Both the position numbers and the translations under genes were made by a program. Of a DNA stretch of 42,399 nt, positions 40,388 through 42,399 are shown piece by piece; the stretch's first letter is position 1; the number at the start of each line of letters is the position of its first letter. Source of the DNA: UBA6022 sp036382575 (lineage in GTDB: Bacteria; Patescibacteriota; Saccharimonadia; Saccharimonadales; Saccharimonadaceae). The stretch covers positions 1 to 42,399 of the forward strand of contig DASVHL010000021.1 in the NCBI GenBank assembly GCA_036382575.1. The letters are read 5' to 3'. The notes beneath the pieces are model-generated. The model worked only from the letters and a program-made list of their open reading frames with translations. It searched no databases and was not told the origin of the DNA.

Positions 40388-41153
40388 CAATCAATGTCCT
40401 CATGTTCCTTATTTTCTCATTTTGATCAGATGGTATATGCACTCCATTAAATGCTTTATAAATAATCGACGGAACGTCATGAAAATAGTTTACCGGATCA
40501 AAAGATTTCGCATAACCAGTCATATTGTCAAAACCCAAGGACTGCATAGCAGGTAAAGCAATTGATCCGCGCAAGGTTCCGTCAAATCCTGGCTGCACTT
40601 CACCGCAAAACACACTATCAAACTCTCTATCTTTATCTATTCCAACTTGATCTGATGAACTATAGGACCTAGGATGTGCGAATACAATTGGCTCAAAACC
40701 GAGTGCACGATGTGTAATATAAATATTAATAACGTCTGAGTACTTAGACAGCATATAGCCATACATTTCCATCCACATCTGCTTCGTTGGATCTACATGA
40801 TTCATTCTGCGAGCATCGATACCGATAGTTTCAAAATAGTTTAATATATTATCAACATAAGGATAGATCTCAGGTTTGACCACTACTAAACCAATATCTT
40901 TGTATAGTTGCGTGTCATTGTCAGTAATTTGCTTCTCCGTACTGGCGAGATCAATGTCACCTATCAGTTCACGAATGAGATACGCCGTCCGAGCATCCGG
41001 CTCAAGGCGTGTAGCAAATGAAATATCTACACCCTCAGCTATTAAAAAATTATCTACTAATTCGCTATTTGTGTGAATTCGTTCATCTGTAATAAACTCA
41101 TGATGCCATGGCAAAGGCTTAGGTGAAGAATGACGTTCATTATCACGTAACAT
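40371..41153 (-). CDS. Divergent nucleoside-diphosphate-kinase-like protein with N-terminal extension
   Basis: 260 residues. From about 88 the NDP kinase landmarks appear in order: VVVKPE (K93), GTLRG at 192-196 (R195), and NGVHIPSDQNE at 236-246, where N236 and H239 occupy the places of the conserved Asn and the phosphoryl-accepting His of NDP kinases (typically GTLR/GTIR followed by NGTHGSDS). The core is enlarged by insertions, and the first 85 residues are extra with no recognised domain. This would make NTPs from NDPs by a phospho-His route. First gene of the operon with two more nucleotide genes. Assignment is from motif order only. Confidence 0.6.
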   Translation of the reverse strand: MLRDNERHSSPKPLPWHHEFITDERIHTNSELVDNFLIAEGVDISFATRLEPDARTAYLIRELIGDIDLASTEKQITDNDTQLYKDIGLVVVKPEIYPYVDNILNYFETIGIDARRMNHVDPTKQMWMEMYGYMLSKYSDVINIYITHRALGFEPIVFAHPRSYSSSDQVGIDKDREFDSVFCGEVQPGFDGTLRGSIALPAMQSLGFDNMTGYAKSFDPVNYFHDVPSIIYKAFNGVHIPSDQNEKIRNMRTLIDGQSK

Positions 41154-41193
41154 ATGTGATATAATATAATAATAATGTTAAAAAAGCAATACT

Positions 41194-42093
41194 ATGACCA
41201 CTCCAAGTAATAGCTATGACACCTCGCTTAAAGAAATCGCAGATCAGATAATTGCGAAGTCTAATGCGCAAATTGTTAATTTCGTAACAGTCTGGGGTGC
41301 GTCAGGAACAGGCAAATCAACTCTTGCTCACCAGTTGGCCAATCTCATTCCTGGCTCGTCAGTCTTTCCGATTGACCACTATCTTTCATCATCACTTAAG
41401 AGTAGTACTTATAATCATATTAATCCCGAGAGCAGTATTCCATATATCGAAGGATTAGATCCAAATATATGGGACCAAAAACTTATTAATTATCACTTAA
41501 ATGAGCTCAAAAACAATCAGCCAATCTCTATGCCCATATTTAACCATCAAACGAGAGAGCGGATCAGTTCGTCAACATTCCCCGCATCTAATATCATCAT
41601 CGTTGAAGGTGTCTATTCATTTGACAATGTCATAAGTGACAGTGCTATTATGTCGATCGTCATAAATACCTCATTTCATGATCGTTTTTTACGTAAGTTA
41701 GTGCGAACCTATTGTATAAATAAACGTACAGATCTAGATGAATCAATTGAAAGATACATAACGAGAACCCAGCCCTCAACTGACTATTACCTAGAAATAT
41801 ATAGTCTTAAAGCTAATTTTATTATTGAAACCGCCTCAAATCCCGCACTCGAATTTGATAAATATAAAGGCTCCACTTTTCACCGTCATCCATCAGACCA
41901 TACTTACAATCTGATACCGAAAGAAAGTTATGGCATTTTACATCCCGAAGAGAATTTAATAGTTAATCATCACGATAAATCTATTAATTCAACTCTGACC
42001 TACACCCTAGATAACAAAATCATCTTTACTGCCAAGCTGCGTTCCAAGCATCTCGATCTATTAAGGCGGTATTATACATTTAAAGATTACTAA
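41194..42093 (+). CDS. Uridine-kinase/phosphoribulokinase-like P-loop kinase with extra C-terminal domain
   Basis: 299 residues. The first 215 match the uridine kinase fold: P-loop GASGTGKST at 35-43, substrate Asp in PIDHYL (61-64), then PIFNHQTRER, and Walker-B-like IIVEGVYSF (136-143), followed by the RLI-type lid with RDLRK-like basics (HDRFLRKLVRTYC). It would phosphorylate a nucleoside or similar sugar. About 80 C-terminal residues (FHRHPSD through LLRRYY) are additional, His-rich at the start, with no recognised family. Divergent from the NDP-kinase-like operon across 40 nt with overlapping TATAAT elements; co-regulation is likely. Very AT-rich. Confidence 0.78.
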   Translation: MTTPSNSYDTSLKEIADQIIAKSNAQIVNFVTVWGASGTGKSTLAHQLANLIPGSSVFPIDHYLSSSLKSSTYNHINPESSIPYIEGLDPNIWDQKLINYHLNELKNNQPISMPIFNHQTRERISSSTFPASNIIIVEGVYSFDNVISDSAIMSIVINTSFHDRFLRKLVRTYCINKRTDLDESIERYITRTQPSTDYYLEIYSLKANFIIETASNPALEFDKYKGSTFHRHPSDHTYNLIPKESYGILHPEENLIVNHHDKSINSTLTYTLDNKIIFTAKLRSKHLDLLRRYYTFKDY

Positions 42094-42103
42094 TCGCACA
42101 ATG

Positions 42104-42143
42104 CCAAATAAAAAACCGTCCCGAAGAACGATTCTTTATTTGG
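42104..42143. terminator. Bidirectional terminator with UUCG tetraloop overlapping the tRNA-Gly CCA end
   Basis: CCAAATAAA (42104-42112) pairs with TTTATTTGG (42135-42143), and on the minus strand the inner stem CGTTC-ttcg-GGACG closes with a stable UUCG loop and runs into T6. The outer repeat includes the three bases that encode the tRNA's CCA. Confidence 0.8.
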
Positions 42144-42216
42144 TGCGGGTGAAGAGACTCAAACTCTCGACCTCTTCCTTGGCAAGGAAGCGCTCTATCA
42201 ACTGAGCTACACCCGC
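42141..42216 (-). tRNA. tRNA-Gly (anticodon GCC)
   Basis: On the minus strand a full cloverleaf can be drawn: acceptor GCGGGTG/CACCCGC, D arm TAGCTCAGTTGATAGAGC, anticodon arm CTTCC-TTGCCAA-GGAAG with anticodon GCC, T arm GAGAGTTTGAGTCTCTT, discriminator A and an encoded CCA (42141-42143). Confidence 0.93.
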
Positions 42217-42228
42217 ATAACTCTAAGA

Positions 42229-42257
42229 ATTATAGAGAAGATGATGTGGAAATGCAA
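42229..42257 (-). promoter_or_regulatory. tRNA-Gly promoter
   Basis: On the minus strand TTGCAT (42252-42257) and TATAAT (42229-42234) are 17 nt apart; start would be about 5 nt before the mature tRNA. Confidence 0.75.
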
Positions 42258-42399
42258 GAGGTGAAGATGATTAATACGGGGTGGCTCCTCCCAGACGGCG
42301 GTCACTTTGTTCCCTATTTTCGCTTACTCACAAAATAAGCAAGCTGATTTTGTTTCATTGCGCTTCACGAACTGGGGATTATTGCCGCTTCGCGTCAAG
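42258..42399. other. Window edge beyond tRNA-Gly, no gene seen
   Basis: No reading frame of useful length. A short inverted repeat, ACAAAA (42330-42335) with TTTTGT (42348-42353), is present without further context. Confidence 0.4.

Noticed and set aside
1..42399. CRISPR arrays, insertion sequences, integrases, phage structural genes
   Set aside because: I saw no evenly spaced direct repeats, transposase or integrase motifs, or virion genes anywhere in the window.
1..42399. Alternative genetic code with TGA as glycine
   Set aside because: TGA ends genes at expected positions (for example 13746-13748) and does not interrupt conserved domains.

Overview
The window looks like a Patescibacteria chromosome, most likely Saccharibacteria (TM7) or a close relative. 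This is inferred from moderate-to-low GC, dense short genes, almost no biosynthetic genes, many lineage-specific small proteins, a Mycobacterium-type proteasomal ATPase and DUF6766/DUF4389/DUF2975 membrane proteins. TGA is used as a stop (for example at 13746-13748), so this is not the code-25 Gracilibacteria lineage.

Layout. 0-7.2 kb: an exopolysaccharide operon on the minus strand (small membrane protein, PgaC-like GT2 synthase, two secreted NodB deacetylases with carbohydrate-binding-like domains) diverges from a secreted GH10 xylanase. A cluster of TGTAAT/ATTACA half-sites lies between them. 7.2-9.4 kb: a zinc-ribbon protein and an Mpa/ARC proteasomal ATPase that ends in GQYL. 9.4-14.9 kb: a membrane-anchored protein, tRNA-Gln(CUG) with a decayed tRNA-like copy beside it, a P-loop kinase, a PAP2 phosphatase and several unknown single genes. 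15-18.8 kb: a large DUF2341/Kelch/DUF4082 secreted protein and two membrane proteins. 19-24.5 kb: a broken-up rpmF-nusB-nudix-rnc / rpsP / khpA / trmD housekeeping block on the minus strand, with unknown plus-strand genes interleaved and no rimM. 24.6-32.1 kb: leuS, a MurF-like ligase, envelope proteins, and a DUF2975/Xre pair. 32.2-36.6 kb: a DEDD exonuclease/GIY-YIG fusion, an HhH protein, a six-hairpin-like protein and a predicted DNA-base-hypermodification protein. 36.6-42.1 kb: DUF6766, VOC, then an AT-rich segment with a GT4 glycosyltransferase and four nucleotide genes (uridine-kinase-like, thymidylate-kinase-like, divergent NDP-kinase-like, Nudix), ending at tRNA-Gly(GCC).

Two expression habits stand out. 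At least ten genes have a -10 hexamer only 6-10 nt before the start codon, which implies leaderless mRNAs. A second set of short unknown genes is monocistronic, with near-consensus 17-nt-spaced promoters, structured leaders and strong 3' hairpins that often lack a U-tract. The strongest candidates for something new are the nucleoside-to-NTP kinase cassette at 39.4-42.1 kb, the hypermodification-type gene at 35.6 kb, and the Mpa locus with its switch-like leader and a neighbouring 3' anti-Shine-Dalgarno sequence.
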